Positions 34,123 through 42,991 of a stretch of DNA of 64,000 bases are shown here, piece by piece (the first letter of the stretch is position 1; the number at the start of each line of letters is the position of its first letter). The stretch spans positions 297,248-361,247 of the forward strand of contig JABAQU010000002.1 in NCBI GenBank assembly GCA_019187185.1. The letters are read 5' to 3'. The position numbers were made by a program, and so were the translations under genes. Origin of the DNA: Steroidobacteraceae bacterium. Lineage in GTDB: Bacteria; Pseudomonadota; Gammaproteobacteria; Steroidobacterales; Steroidobacteraceae. Below the pieces are notes generated by a model. The model worked only from the letters and a program-made list of their open reading frames with translations, was not told the DNA's origin and did not search any database.

Positions 34123-35340
34123 CTAATGTCCGGACAGGGAGAACGCCTCGTGGGTTTCGCGAACCGCGCGCTCGAGTTCCGTCTCCGCGAGCAGCACGGA
34201 AATGCGGATTTCGGACGTCGCGACGAGCCGCACCCCGATGCCGGCGCGCGCCAGCGTGCCGAACAGGCGCGCCGCGACGCCGGCGTGCGATCGCATGCCG
34301 ACACCCACGATGGACATCTTTGCGACACGGTCGGTTCCCTCGACGCGCGCCGCCGGGCAGTACGCCGCACCGCGCCGCGTGAGTTCCATCGCCTGGACAT
34401 AATCACCACGGTGGACGGTGAACGCGAAATCGGCGCTGCCGTCCTCGTTCGAGGCGAGCACGATCATGTCCACCTCGATGCCCGCCTCCGCGACGGGCGA
34501 AAGCAGGCGATACGACGTGTCCGGCGTATTCGGCACGCCGGACACGACGATCTGCGCCTCGTCGCGATTGAACGCGACGCCTGAGACTACGGGTGCTTCC
34601 ACGCGATTCCCCTCCCGATCGATCAAGGTTCCCGGCCCGTCCCCATGGCTCGCGAGCACGCGTAGCGCCATGCCGTATTTCGCGGCGAACTCCACCGCCC
34701 GCAGGTGCAGGACACGCGAGCCCTGCCCCGCGAGCTCGAGCATTTCGTCGAACGACAACCGCTCGAGCCGGCGCGCCTCGGGCACGAGGCGCGGGTCGGT
34801 CGTGTAGACGCCGTCGACATCCGTCAGGATCTGGCATTCGTCGGCCGCCAGCGCCACCGCGAGCGCCACCGCGGTCGTGTCCGAGCCGCCGCGGCCGATT
34901 GTCGTAATCGCGCCATTGGCATCGACCCCCTGGAAGCCCGCGACGACGGGCACCACGCCCGCGTCGAGCGCCGCCGCGAGCGCCGCGGTCTCGACGGCCT
35001 CGATGCGCGCGCGACCGTGCGCGCTCGTCGTGCGGATGCGCACCTGGCTGCCCGTGAACGAACGCGCGGGCACGCCGCGCGCGACGAGCGCCATTGCCAG
35101 GAGCGCCACGGACACCTGCTCGCCGGTCGCGAGCAGCGCATCGAGCTCGCGCGGGTCGGGCGCGGCGCAGAGCGCCCGCGCCATGTCGACGAGCCGGTCG
35201 GTCGCATCGCCCATCGCCGACACGGCTACCACAACCCGATCGCCGCGCGCGCGCACAGCGGCCACGCGCGCCGCAACCTTGTGGATCAGCTCGAGCGAAC
35301 CCACCGACGTGCCGCCGTATTTCTGGACGATCAGCGCCAC
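34123..35340 (-). CDS. lysC: Aspartate kinase
   Basis: Phosphorylates aspartate, the entry step to lysine, threonine, methionine and diaminopimelate. The 405-residue protein has KYGGTSVGS at the N-terminus, TIGRGGSDTTAVALA near residue 150 and two C-terminal ACT domains (about 265-405) that bind feedback inhibitors. Length is typical of monofunctional kinases. The start is GTG 35340, with GGAAG upstream. It lies between alaS and csrA as in pseudomonads. Confidence 0.95.
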   Translation of the reverse strand: MALIVQKYGGTSVGSLELIHKVAARVAAVRARGDRVVVAVSAMGDATDRLVDMARALCAAPDPRELDALLATGEQVSVALLAMALVARGVPARSFTGSQVRIRTTSAHGRARIEAVETAALAAALDAGVVPVVAGFQGVDANGAITTIGRGGSDTTAVALAVALAADECQILTDVDGVYTTDPRLVPEARRLERLSFDEMLELAGQGSRVLHLRAVEFAAKYGMALRVLASHGDGPGTLIDREGNRVEAPVVSGVAFNRDEAQIVVSGVPNTPDTSYRLLSPVAEAGIEVDMIVLASNEDGSADFAFTVHRGDYVQAMELTRRGAAYCPAARVEGTDRVAKMSIVGVGMRSHAGVAARLFGTLARAGIGVRLVATSEIRISVLLAETELERAVRETHEAFSLSGH

Positions 35341-35370
35341 GACGGGCTTCCGCGACGCGCGCCGGCGCCG

Positions 35371-38004
35371 CTACGCGCCGAGCTTCGCGCGCACGAACTC
35401 CGCGACGCCGCGCAGCGCCGCAGGCAGCGCCGCGGGGTTCGAGCCGCCCGCCTGCGCGAAATCGGGCCGCCCGCCGCCCTTGCCGCCGACCTGCGCCGCG
35501 ACGGCACCGACGAGTTCGCCCGCCTTCACGCGCTTGACCTGGTCGGCGGTGACACCGGCGACCAGCACGACCTTCGACGGCGGCTCGACAGACGCAAGGA
35601 CGATGATCGCGGACTTCAGGCGGTCTTTCAGCTGATCGACCGCGCTGCGCAGTGCGCCGGCATCGGCGCCGTCGATCTGCGTCGCGACGACCTTCACCCC
35701 GCCGATGTCGACCGCGCCCGCCGCGAGATCGCTGCCCTGCCCCGACGCGAGCTTGTCCTTGAGCGCGCGCACCTCCTTCTCGAGATCGCGCACGCGATCG
35801 AGCGTCCCGCGCAGCTTCTCGCCGACGTCGTCTCGCGTGCCGCGCACGAGCGCTGCGAGTTCGCGCAGCAGCGCGTCGCCCGCCTCCGCATGCTCGACTG
35901 CCGCGGCACCGGTGATTGCCTCGATCCGGCGCACGCCCGCCGCGACGCCGCCTTCGCTGACGATCGTGAAGAGGCCGATGTCGCCGGTACGCGCGACGTG
36001 CGTGCCGCCGCACAGCTCGGTCGAGAACTCGCCGAGCCTCAGCACGCGAACATGCGTGTCGTATTTCTCGCCGAAGAGGGCCATCGCGCCCGACGCGACG
36101 GCGTCTTCATAGGCCATCACGCGCGTGTCGGCCGCCGAGTTCGCGCGGATCTCCGCGTTCACCAGCTGTTCGATCGCGCGCAGTTCGTCCGCCGTGACGG
36201 GCTGGAAATGTGCGAAGTCGAAGCGCAGCCGGTCGGGCGCGACGAGCGAACCCTTCTGCTGGACATGGGTGCCGAGCACCCGGCGCAGCGCAGCGTGCAG
36301 CAGGTGGGTCGCCGTGTGATTGAGCCGGATCGCCTGGCGCCGCGCGGCATCGACGTTCGCCGCGAGTGTGTCGCCGATGGCCAGGCGTCCCGCCTCGAGC
36401 GTGCCGAGGTGGGAGATCGCCGCGCCCCGCTTCTGCGTGTCGGTGACCGCAAACCGGGCGCCACCTTCCGAGGCGAGCACCCCGGTGTCGCCGACCTGGC
36501 CGCCGGACTCGGCATAGAACGGTGTGCGGTCGAGCACGACCTCGCCGCGCTCGCCGGCGGTGAGCGCGGTGACCTCGGCGCCCTCCTTGAGCAGCGCGAC
36601 GATCCGGCCGGCGTCCGCGACACCCTCGTAACCGAGAAACTCGGAGGTCGCATCGATGCGTGCGCCGGCGCGCAAATCGACGCCGAACCGGCTCGCGGCG
36701 CGCGCCCGTTCGCGCTGCGCCTCCATCGCCGCCTCGAAGCCCGCCTGGTCGATCGAGAGGCCGCGTTCGCGCGCGATGTCGGCGGTGAGATCGACCGGAA
36801 AGCCGTAAGTGTCGTAGAGGCGGAATACGGTCTCGCCGTCGAGCGTCTTCGCGACGCCGAGCCCGGCAATCGCCGCCTCGAGCAACTGCATGCCCGTCTC
36901 GAGCGTGCGCGCGAACTGTTCCTCCTCGAGCCTGAGCACGCGCTCGACATGGGCGCCCGCCTTGGCGAGTTCCGGATACGCCGGGCCCATCTCCGCGACG
37001 AGCGGCGCGACGAGCTTCCAGAAGAACACGTCCTTGATGCCGAGCTTGTAGCCGTGGCGCACCGCACGCCGCACGATGCGGCGCAGGACGTAGCCGCGGC
37101 CCTCGTTCGACGGAGTGACCCCGTCGACGATCAGGAACGAGCACGCGCGGATGTGGTCGGCAATCACGCGCAGCGAGCTTTGCGCCAGGTCCTGCGTGCC
37201 GGCGAGGCGCGCCGCCGCCGCGACGAGATTCCTGAAGAGGTCGATCTCGTAGTTGTTGTGCACGCCCTGCATGACGGCCGACAGGCGCTCGAGCCCGGCG
37301 CCGGTGTCGACCGACGGCTTCGGCAACGGAGACAACGTGCCGTCGCTCGCGCGGTCGAACTGCATGAACACGAGGTTCCAGATCTCGGTGTAGCGGTCGC
37401 CGTCCTCGTCGGGCGATCCGGGCGGCCCGCCCGGGATCGACGCGCCGTGGTCATAGAAGATCTCGCTGCAGGGGCCGCAGGGGCCGGTGTCGCCCATCGA
37501 CCAGAAATTCGACTTCTCGCCCATGCGCGCGAAACGGCTTGCCGGCACGCCGATGTCGTTCAGCCAGATGTCGGCGGCTTCATCGTCGTCCTTGTAGACG
37601 GTCACCCAGAGGCGCGCCGGATCGAGCTTCAGCACCTGCGTGACGAAATCCCATGCGTAGCGGATCGCGTCGCGCTTGAAGTAGTCGCCGAAGGAAAAAT
37701 TGCCGAGCATCTCGAAGAACGTGTGGTGGCGCGCGGTATAGCCGACGTTCTCGAGGTCGTTGTGCTTGCCGCCCGCGCGCAGGCAGCGCTGGCTCGTAGC
37801 CGCGCGCACGTAGTCGCGCCGGTCCTTGCCGAGGAATACATCCTTGAACTGCACCATGCCGGCGTTGGTGAACAGCAGTGTCGGGTCGTTGCCCGGCACG
37901 AGCGACGACGACGGCACGATGGTGTGGCCGCGGTCGCGGAAGAACTCGAGGAACGCGCGTCGGACATCCGCCGCGCTCATGTAAGGCGGTTTGTTGGCAG
38001 TCAT
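35371..38004 (-). CDS. alaS: Alanyl-tRNA synthetase
   Basis: An 877-residue class II synthetase (E. coli 876). The aminoacylation domain has [20 protein letters not shown] and [17 protein letters not shown]. The editing domain carries the zinc motif [12 protein letters not shown] and [13 protein letters not shown]. The C-Ala domain ends with [14 protein letters not shown] 38004 overlaps the recX stop by 4 bp; ATG 37980 is a less supported alternative. Confidence 0.97.
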   Translation of the reverse strand: MTANKPPYMSAADVRRAFLEFFRDRGHTIVPSSSLVPGNDPTLLFTNAGMVQFKDVFLGKDRRDYVRAATSQRCLRAGGKHNDLENVGYTARHHTFFEMLGNFSFGDYFKRDAIRYAWDFVTQVLKLDPARLWVTVYKDDDEAADIWLNDIGVPASRFARMGEKSNFWSMGDTGPCGPCSEIFYDHGASIPGGPPGSPDEDGDRYTEIWNLVFMQFDRASDGTLSPLPKPSVDTGAGLERLSAVMQGVHNNYEIDLFRNLVAAAARLAGTQDLAQSSLRVIADHIRACSFLIVDGVTPSNEGRGYVLRRIVRRAVRHGYKLGIKDVFFWKLVAPLVAEMGPAYPELAKAGAHVERVLRLEEEQFARTLETGMQLLEAAIAGLGVAKTLDGETVFRLYDTYGFPVDLTADIARERGLSIDQAGFEAAMEAQRERARAASRFGVDLRAGARIDATSEFLGYEGVADAGRIVALLKEGAEVTALTAGERGEVVLDRTPFYAESGGQVGDTGVLASEGGARFAVTDTQKRGAAISHLGTLEAGRLAIGDTLAANVDAARRQAIRLNHTATHLLHAALRRVLGTHVQQKGSLVAPDRLRFDFAHFQPVTADELRAIEQLVNAEIRANSAADTRVMAYEDAVASGAMALFGEKYDTHVRVLRLGEFSTELCGGTHVARTGDIGLFTIVSEGGVAAGVRRIEAITGAAAVEHAEAGDALLRELAALVRGTRDDVGEKLRGTLDRVRDLEKEVRALKDKLASGQGSDLAAGAVDIGGVKVVATQIDGADAGALRSAVDQLKDRLKSAIIVLASVEPPSKVVLVAGVTADQVKRVKAGELVGAVAAQVGGKGGGRPDFAQAGGSNPAALPAALRGVAEFVRAKLGA

Positions 38005-38462
38005 GTATCCGGATCCAGGGTGTCCCCCGGGTCGAACCCGAGGGCAGACCGGATATCATCGGCGGAAAACCCCCGGTATTGCAAAAAACGCGCTTGGCGC
38101 GCCTTCTCGCGAAAGCTGGCCGGGGGGGTCGGGCCGAACTTGCGCGCCCGGGCGGCGAGCGCGAGCGGCGCGAAATCCGTGGCGCCGAGCGCAGCCTCGA
38201 TCAGCTCGGCGGGCAGGCCGAGCGCGCGCAGGTCCCGTCGGATGCGCACCGGCCCATGGCCGCGCGCCGCGTGCCAGGCGACATAGCGCCCGGCGTAGCG
38301 CGCGTCGTCGAGCAGGTGCTTGGCGCAGAACTCCGCAATGACCGCATCGACGTCCGAGGGGGCGTGGCCCTTGCCGGCGAGCTTGCGATGCAGCTCGCCC
38401 GAGGCGTAGTCGCGGCGCGCGAGCAGCGCCGCGGCCGCCGCGCGCACGCCGGCGAGGCTCAC
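38001..38462 (-). CDS. recX: Regulatory protein RecX
   Basis: A 153-residue helical three-repeat protein that modulates RecA filaments ([63 protein letters not shown]). The start is GTG 38462, 6 bp after the recA stop. Its stop overlaps the alaS start. The recA-recX-alaS order is widespread in gammaproteobacteria. Confidence 0.93.
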   Translation of the reverse strand: MSLAGVRAAAAALLARRDYASGELHRKLAGKGHAPSDVDAVIAEFCAKHLLDDARYAGRYVAWHAARGHGPVRIRRDLRALGLPAELIEAALGATDFAPLALAARARKFGPTPPASFREKARQARFLQYRGFSADDIRSALGFDPGDTLDPDT

Positions 38463-38468
38463 CGCGGA

Positions 38469-39506
38469 TCAGGCCGAATCGGCCGCCTGTTCGCCATTGG
38501 CGCTCCGCGCCGTCTTCGGCACGAGCAGCCGGGCGCGGATCTGGCCCTCGATGTCCTTCGCGATGTCCGGGTGCTGCACGAGGAAGTTGCGGGCGTTGTC
38601 CTTGCCCTGGCCGATGCGCTCGCCCTTGTAGCTGTACCACGCGCCCGACTTCTCGACGATGCCGTTCGCGCTGCCGAGGTCGATGATCTCGCCCTCGCGC
38701 GAAATGCCGGCGCCGTACATGATTTCGAATTCCGCCTCGCGAAACGGCGGCGCGACCTTGTTCTTCACGACCTTGACGCGGGTCATGTTGCCGATGACCT
38801 CTTCGCCCGACTTCAGCGCGCCGATGCGGCGGATGTCGAGACGGACCGACGCGTAGAACTTGAGGGCATTGCCGCCGGTCGTCGTTTCCGGATTGCCGAA
38901 CATCACGCCGATCTTCATGCGGATCTGGTTGATGAAGATCACGATCGTGTTCGAGCGCTTGATGTTGCCGGTGAGCTTGCGCAGCGCCTGCGACATCAGG
39001 CGCGCGTGCAGGCCGACCTGCAGCTCACCCATCTCGCCTTCGATTTCCGCCTTCGGCGTGAGCGCCGCGACCGAGTCGATGACGACCACGTCGACCGCGC
39101 CGGAGCGCACCAGCATGTCGGTGATCTCGAGCGCCTGCTCGCCGGTATCCGGCTGCGAGACGAGCAGGTCGTTGACATTGACGCCGAGCTTTTCGGCGTA
39201 CACCGGGTCGAGCGCGTGCTCGGCATCGACGAACGCCGCGGTGCCACCGAGCTTCTGCACTTCGGCGACGACCTGCAGCGTGAGGGTGGTCTTGCCCGAG
39301 GATTCCGGCCCGTAGATCTCGACCACGCGGCCGCGCGGCAACCCGCCGATGCCGAGCGCAATGTCGAGGCCGAGCGAACCGGTGGAGACGGCTTCGACGT
39401 CGAACGTGGCCGATGCATCGCCGAGACGCATCACCGAACCCTTGCCGAACTGCTTTTCGATCTGGCCGAGCGCCGCAGCGAGCGCTTTCTTGCGGTTGTC
39501 TTCCAT
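38469..39506 (-). CDS. recA: Recombinase RecA
   Basis: A 345-residue Rec[31 protein letters not shown], Walker [32 protein letters not shown]2-loop region [32 protein letters not shown] 39506 is chosen from the conserved N-terminus; the frame extends 14 codons upstream. AATAAT on the minus strand (39519-39514) ends 7 nt before the ATG. I found neither a CTGT-N8-ACAG SOS box nor a Xanthomonas-type LexA site in the 60-bp gap before it, so control may lie further upstream. Confidence 0.97.
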   Translation of the reverse strand: MEDNRKKALAAALGQIEKQFGKGSVMRLGDASATFDVEAVSTGSLGLDIALGIGGLPRGRVVEIYGPESSGKTTLTLQVVAEVQKLGGTAAFVDAEHALDPVYAEKLGVNVNDLLVSQPDTGEQALEITDMLVRSGAVDVVVIDSVAALTPKAEIEGEMGELQVGLHARLMSQALRKLTGNIKRSNTIVIFINQIRMKIGVMFGNPETTTGGNALKFYASVRLDIRRIGALKSGEEVIGNMTRVKVVKNKVAPPFREAEFEIMYGAGISREGEIIDLGSANGIVEKSGAWYSYKGERIGQGKDNARNFLVQHPDIAKDIEGQIRARLLVPKTARSANGEQAADSA

Positions 39507-39566
39507 GGCGTCGATTATTCCATAGAACCGCGCGCGGAACGTGTGCAAATCGGGTGCGTTTGTCGC

Positions 39567-40064
39567 CTACCGCGTCTCATACAGTGGCCATTCGCCGACG
39601 ATACTGTATGGCGCGCCCTGACGACTCTCGACCAGCACGAAGCGCTCGCAATGCCAGGTGACCGGCTCGATCGCGACGCGCCAGCGCAGAGGCTTCGGAA
39701 CTTCGCGTGCCAGTGTCACATGCGCGCGGAAGGACTTGATGTGCGGGCAGATCTCGCGCGCGAGCGGCGCCGTCGAATCCGGCGATGCCGAGGCCACCTG
39801 CACGCGCGGCCCGGACCACCATTCGAGCGCATCGAATGTCACGCGGACGGGCGGATGCCGAATCGCCCCCGCCCGCTCGCGCGCCTGCGCTTCCGCCGCG
39901 GCGTCGATCTCGCCGAGAAAGCACAGCGTCAGGTGCAGGTTGCCGCGCGGCACGGCGCGCCCGCCGGCGCCGACGCCGGCGCGCGCCGGCTGCGCGGCGG
40001 CGAGCAGCGCGCTGCGGCCCGCCTCGTCGGGCCACAGGGCGAAGAAGAGACGCCGTGTCGTCAC
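39567..40064 (-). CDS. thpR: RNA 2',3'-cyclic phosphodiesterase (2H superfamily)
   Basis: A 165-residue 2H phosphoesterase with the two hallmark motifs HLTLCFLG (about residue 40) and FRAHVTLAR (about 128). It opens 2',3'-cyclic phosphates, or ligates RNA 2'-5' in vitro. The start is GTG 40064, overlapping the pncC stop (GTGA) and giving VTTRRLFFALWPD, a typical N-terminus for the family. Confidence 0.92.
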   Translation of the reverse strand: MTTRRLFFALWPDEAGRSALLAAAQPARAGVGAGGRAVPRGNLHLTLCFLGEIDAAAEAQARERAGAIRHPPVRVTFDALEWWSGPRVQVASASPDSTAPLAREICPHIKSFRAHVTLAREVPKPLRWRVAIEPVTWHCERFVLVESRQGAPYSIVGEWPLYETR

Positions 40065-40573
40065 TGGGTGTCGGACGCGCCGGCCTCGAGGATCCACTCG
40101 AGTGCATGGCGCACCGAGGCGCGCCGGACCGAGGCGCGATCGCCGGGAAAATGCTGCAGCCTCGCGAGCGTCTGTGTCACGTCACCTCGGCGCAGCGCGA
40201 GCGCAAACCACACTGTGCCGACCGGCTTGCCGGGTACGCCGCCGTCGGGCCCGGCAATGCCGCTCGTCGCAACCGCAAGGTCCGCGCCCGTGCGGCGCAG
40301 CGCGCCCTCGGCCATCGCGCGCACGACGGCCTCGCTCACCGCACCGTGCGCGGCGAGCACCTCGGCCGGCACGCCGAGATCGCGCGTCTTGGCGGCGTTC
40401 GAATAGGTGACGTAGCCGCTGTCGAACCAAGACGAACTGCCCGCCACGTCGGTGATCGCCTTGGCGATCCAGCCCGCCGTGCACGATTCGGCCGTCGCGA
40501 GGCGCCAGCGCCGGGCGAGCAGGTGCTCGCCAACCGCTCGCGCAACCGTGAACAGCGCCTCATCGGAAGCCAT
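40061..40573 (-). CDS. pncC: Nicotinamide-nucleotide amidohydrolase PncC (CinA C-terminal domain)
   Basis: A 170-residue stand-alone CinA C-terminal domain that deamidates NMN to nicotinate mononucleotide. Marks are LATAESCTAGWIAKAITDVAGSS, SGYVTYSNAAK, GAVSEAVVRAMAEGA and ATSGIAGPDGG. A TAGGCT hexamer on the minus strand (40585-40580) ends exactly 6 nt before ATG 40573, with no Shine-Dalgarno sequence. It heads the pncC-thpR-recA-recX-alaS-lysC-csrA array. Confidence 0.94.
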   Translation of the reverse strand: MASDEALFTVARAVGEHLLARRWRLATAESCTAGWIAKAITDVAGSSSWFDSGYVTYSNAAKTRDLGVPAEVLAAHGAVSEAVVRAMAEGALRRTGADLAVATSGIAGPDGGVPGKPVGTVWFALALRRGDVTQTLARLQHFPGDRASVRRASVRHALEWILEAGASDTQ

Positions 40574-40579
40574 GCACCA

Positions 40580-40607
40580 AGCCTAACCGAATCGCGGATG
40601 CTACAGT
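40580..40607. promoter_or_regulatory. Divergent leaderless-type -10 boxes for pncC and purU
   Basis: Minus strand: TAGGCT (40585-40580), six bases, then ATG 40573. Plus strand: TACAGT (40602-40607), six bases, then ATG 40614. Both are TANNNT hexamers at identical spacing and neither gene has a Shine-Dalgarno sequence. The region between the two starts is 40 bp. Confidence 0.45.
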
Positions 40608-40613
40608 CCACCG

Positions 40614-41477
40614 ATGTCCCCCGCCGCGTTCGTGCTCCGCCTCACCTGTGCCAATCGCCCCGGCATCGTCGCCGCCGCGTCGAACCTGCTGTACGAGACC
40701 GGCTGCAACATCCTCGATGCGCAGCAGTTCGACGACACGCAGTCCGATCTCTTTTTCTCGCGGATCGTGTTCAACCGCGTCGGCGAGGGGCCGGACCTCG
40801 CGGCGATCCGCACGCGCTTCGCGCCGGTGGGCGAGCACTTCGCGATGACCTGGTCGATCGACGACCTGGCGCGGCGCCAGCGCGTGCTGCTCCTCGCCTC
40901 GACGCACGATCATTGCCTCGCCGACCTTCTCTACCGCTGGCGGACCGGCGAGCTCGCGATGGACCTCGCCGGCATCGCCGCGAACCATCCGCGCGAAACC
41001 TACCGCCACCTGAACTTCGACGACGTGCCGTTCCACTACCTGCCGGTGAGCCGCGACAGCAAGCCGCAGCAGGAAGCGCAGATCCGCGCACTGGTGCGGG
41101 ACGGCGCCGTCGATCTCGTCGTGCTCGCGCGCTACATGCAGATCCTCTCGGACGAGTTCGCGCGCGAGCTCGCCGGGCGCTGCATCAACATCCACCACAG
41201 CTTCCTGCCGGGCTTCAAGGGTGCCCGCCCCTATCACCAGGCGCATGCGCGCGGCGTCAAGGTGATCGGCGCGACCGCGCACTACGTCACGGCCGACCTC
41301 GACGAAGGTCCGATCATCGAGCAGGACGTCGAGCGCGTCACCCACCGCGACGACCCGGACGATCTCGCGCGGCGCGGCCGCGACATCGAGCGGCGCGTGC
41401 TCGCGCGCGCGGTGCGCGCGCACCTCGAGCACCGCATCATCGTGACGGGGCGGCGTACGATCGTATTTCCGGAGTAG
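40614..41477 (+). CDS. purU: Formyltetrahydrofolate deformylase
   Basis: Hydrolyses 10-formyl-tetrahydrofolate to formate and THF, balancing one-carbon pools. The 287-residue protein has an N-terminal ACT domain ([32 protein letters not shown]) and a C-terminal formyltransferase fold with [25 protein letters not shown] and [19 protein letters not shown], including the catalytic His and Asp. The 3' end overlaps the convergent hydrolase gene by 41 bp. Confidence 0.96.
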   Translation: MSPAAFVLRLTCANRPGIVAAASNLLYETGCNILDAQQFDDTQSDLFFSRIVFNRVGEGPDLAAIRTRFAPVGEHFAMTWSIDDLARRQRVLLLASTHDHCLADLLYRWRTGELAMDLAGIAANHPRETYRHLNFDDVPFHYLPVSRDSKPQQEAQIRALVRDGAVDLVVLARYMQILSDEFARELAGRCINIHHSFLPGFKGARPYHQAHARGVKVIGATAHYVTADLDEGPIIEQDVERVTHRDDPDDLARRGRDIERRVLARAVRAHLEHRIIVTGRRTIVFPE

Positions 41478-42984
41478 CGTCGAGCAGGAAGCGCGGGCGC
41501 GTCGGGGTCGCGAGACACGGCGCGGACGCCTGCAGCGTGTCGATGAACGCGACAGCGAGCTGCGTCTGGCAGGCGGCGAAATCGCTCAGTGTCGAGTGGC
41601 CGCTGTCGCCGATGACGACGAGGGTCGAGTTCGGCAGGTCGGCGGCAACCTCGCGCGCATAAAGGGCGGGCGTCATCGGGTCGAACTGCCCTGACAGCAA
41701 CAGGGCCGGCACGCCGGAGTGCACGGGCGGGGCGCGCACCGGTGGATCCCCGACCAACCCCGCGCAGGCGCTCGCCATGAACGAGACGATCGAGAATCCG
41801 CCGAATGCGGGATCGGCTGGCGCCATGGGACGAGGCGCCTCCGCCGTGTATTGATCGCGGCACACGAATGCAAAGAACGCCGGCGACGGACCGGGCGCGG
41901 CGTTGCGTGGCGCCGGGTAGATGCGGTCCATCACGTAGCTGAGGACGCGCAGATCACCGTGCTGCGTGCGATCGATGAGCAGCGGCACGAGCCGCAGCGT
42001 CTGCGCGTTGTACAGCATCCAGTGGATCGCACCGAGAAAGTCGTGCCAGTTCACGGCGAGCGGGACCTCCCCTTCTCCACCCGGGCCCGCGACCACGACA
42101 GTCCGCGGCTTTCTACGCAGTTCCTCGATCACGCGAAGCAACTCGCCGCGCAGATCGGGGAAGGCGGCCTTGCAGTCGGCATCGGCCGCGCAGCTGTCGA
42201 GCACGCGGTCGAGGCCGAGCGAAAAATTGCGTGGCCCCTCACTCAGGAACAGGTCGCTCTGCGGCGAAACGATCGAATCCAGGATGAGGCTGCGGATGCC
42301 CGGCGCATCGATGCGCGCCGCCTCGAGCGCGACCAGGGTTCCGTACGACACCGCGAGAATGTTCCAGCGCCCGACGCCGAGCGCCTCGCGCAGATCGCGC
42401 AGATCCGCCGCGGCCGCCGCCGCGCCGTATGCGGACAGATTGCGCCCCGAGTTCGCGACCTCCCGCAGGCACCGGCCTGCCATCTCTGCCACGCGCGCAT
42501 CTCGAGCCGCAAGATCGACGTCGGCCGCGATCACCGTCGCCGCATTGCCGGTCAGCGCCGCGCAGCGCAGCGGCGGCTCCGTCTGGGCCGAGCCCCGCTG
42601 GTTGAAGAGAATGATGTCGCGGCTCGCCGCGAATGGATGGCCCGCGAACCGCTCGATCGTCCGGCCGGACTCGAGCGGGGCGGCCCCCGGCCCGCCGTGG
42701 AGGAACACCACCGGATCGTCGTGCAGTCCCGGCTCGGCCGCGCGGATGCGGACGACCGGCAGACGCAATCGCGGGCCGGCCTCGACGCCCCGCGTCTCTG
42801 GCACCTCGAGGTAACCACAGGTCAGCCGCTCGGCCGCAACGCTCCCGGTCGGAAAGGGACAGGGAGAGACGATGTCAAAGCGCGCGGCTGCGTGCGCACC
42901 CGCTGCTGCCGGGGCGGCCCGGCCGACGCTCATCGCACCGAGTGCGATGAGCGTCAACCGCAGGGCCGTCACGCCCCGGCGCAT
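41437..42984 (-). CDS. Secreted alpha/beta hydrolase (S33 / TAP-like peptidase family)
   Basis: A 515-residue protein with a signal peptide (about 1-28, ending [10 protein letters not shown]), oxyanion region [26 protein letters not shown], nucleophile elbow [13 protein letters not shown] (Ser in A-x-S-x-G, first glycine replaced by alanine), acid in [13 protein letters not shown] and histidine in [11 protein letters not shown], a TAP-like C-terminal end. Family members are aminopeptidases or esterases. It begins 7 bp after the TonB receptor stop and is probably cotranscribed with it. Confidence 0.85.
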   Translation of the reverse strand: MRRGVTALRLTLIALGAMSVGRAAPAAAGAHAAARFDIVSPCPFPTGSVAAERLTCGYLEVPETRGVEAGPRLRLPVVRIRAAEPGLHDDPVVFLHGGPGAAPLESGRTIERFAGHPFAASRDIILFNQRGSAQTEPPLRCAALTGNAATVIAADVDLAARDARVAEMAGRCLREVANSGRNLSAYGAAAAAADLRDLREALGVGRWNILAVSYGTLVALEAARIDAPGIRSLILDSIVSPQSDLFLSEGPRNFSLGLDRVLDSCAADADCKAAFPDLRGELLRVIEELRRKPRTVVVAGPGGEGEVPLAVNWHDFLGAIHWMLYNAQTLRLVPLLIDRTQHGDLRVLSYVMDRIYPAPRNAAPGPSPAFFAFVCRDQYTAEAPRPMAPADPAFGGFSIVSFMASACAGLVGDPPVRAPPVHSGVPALLLSGQFDPMTPALYAREVAADLPNSTLVVIGDSGHSTLSDFAACQTQLAVAFIDTLQASAPCLATPTRPRFLLDATPEIRSYAAPSR

Positions 42985-42991
42985 GCTGCCG

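Noticed and set aside
34705..38286. A 1193-codon plus-strand open frame
   Set aside because: Antisense to lysC, alaS and recX; low-complexity Arg/Glu/Asp-rich translation without motifs.
39507..39566. SOS (LexA) box upstream of recA
   Set aside because: I searched for CTGT-N8-ACAG and for the Xanthomonas-type TTAGTA...TACTAA pattern in the gap and found neither.
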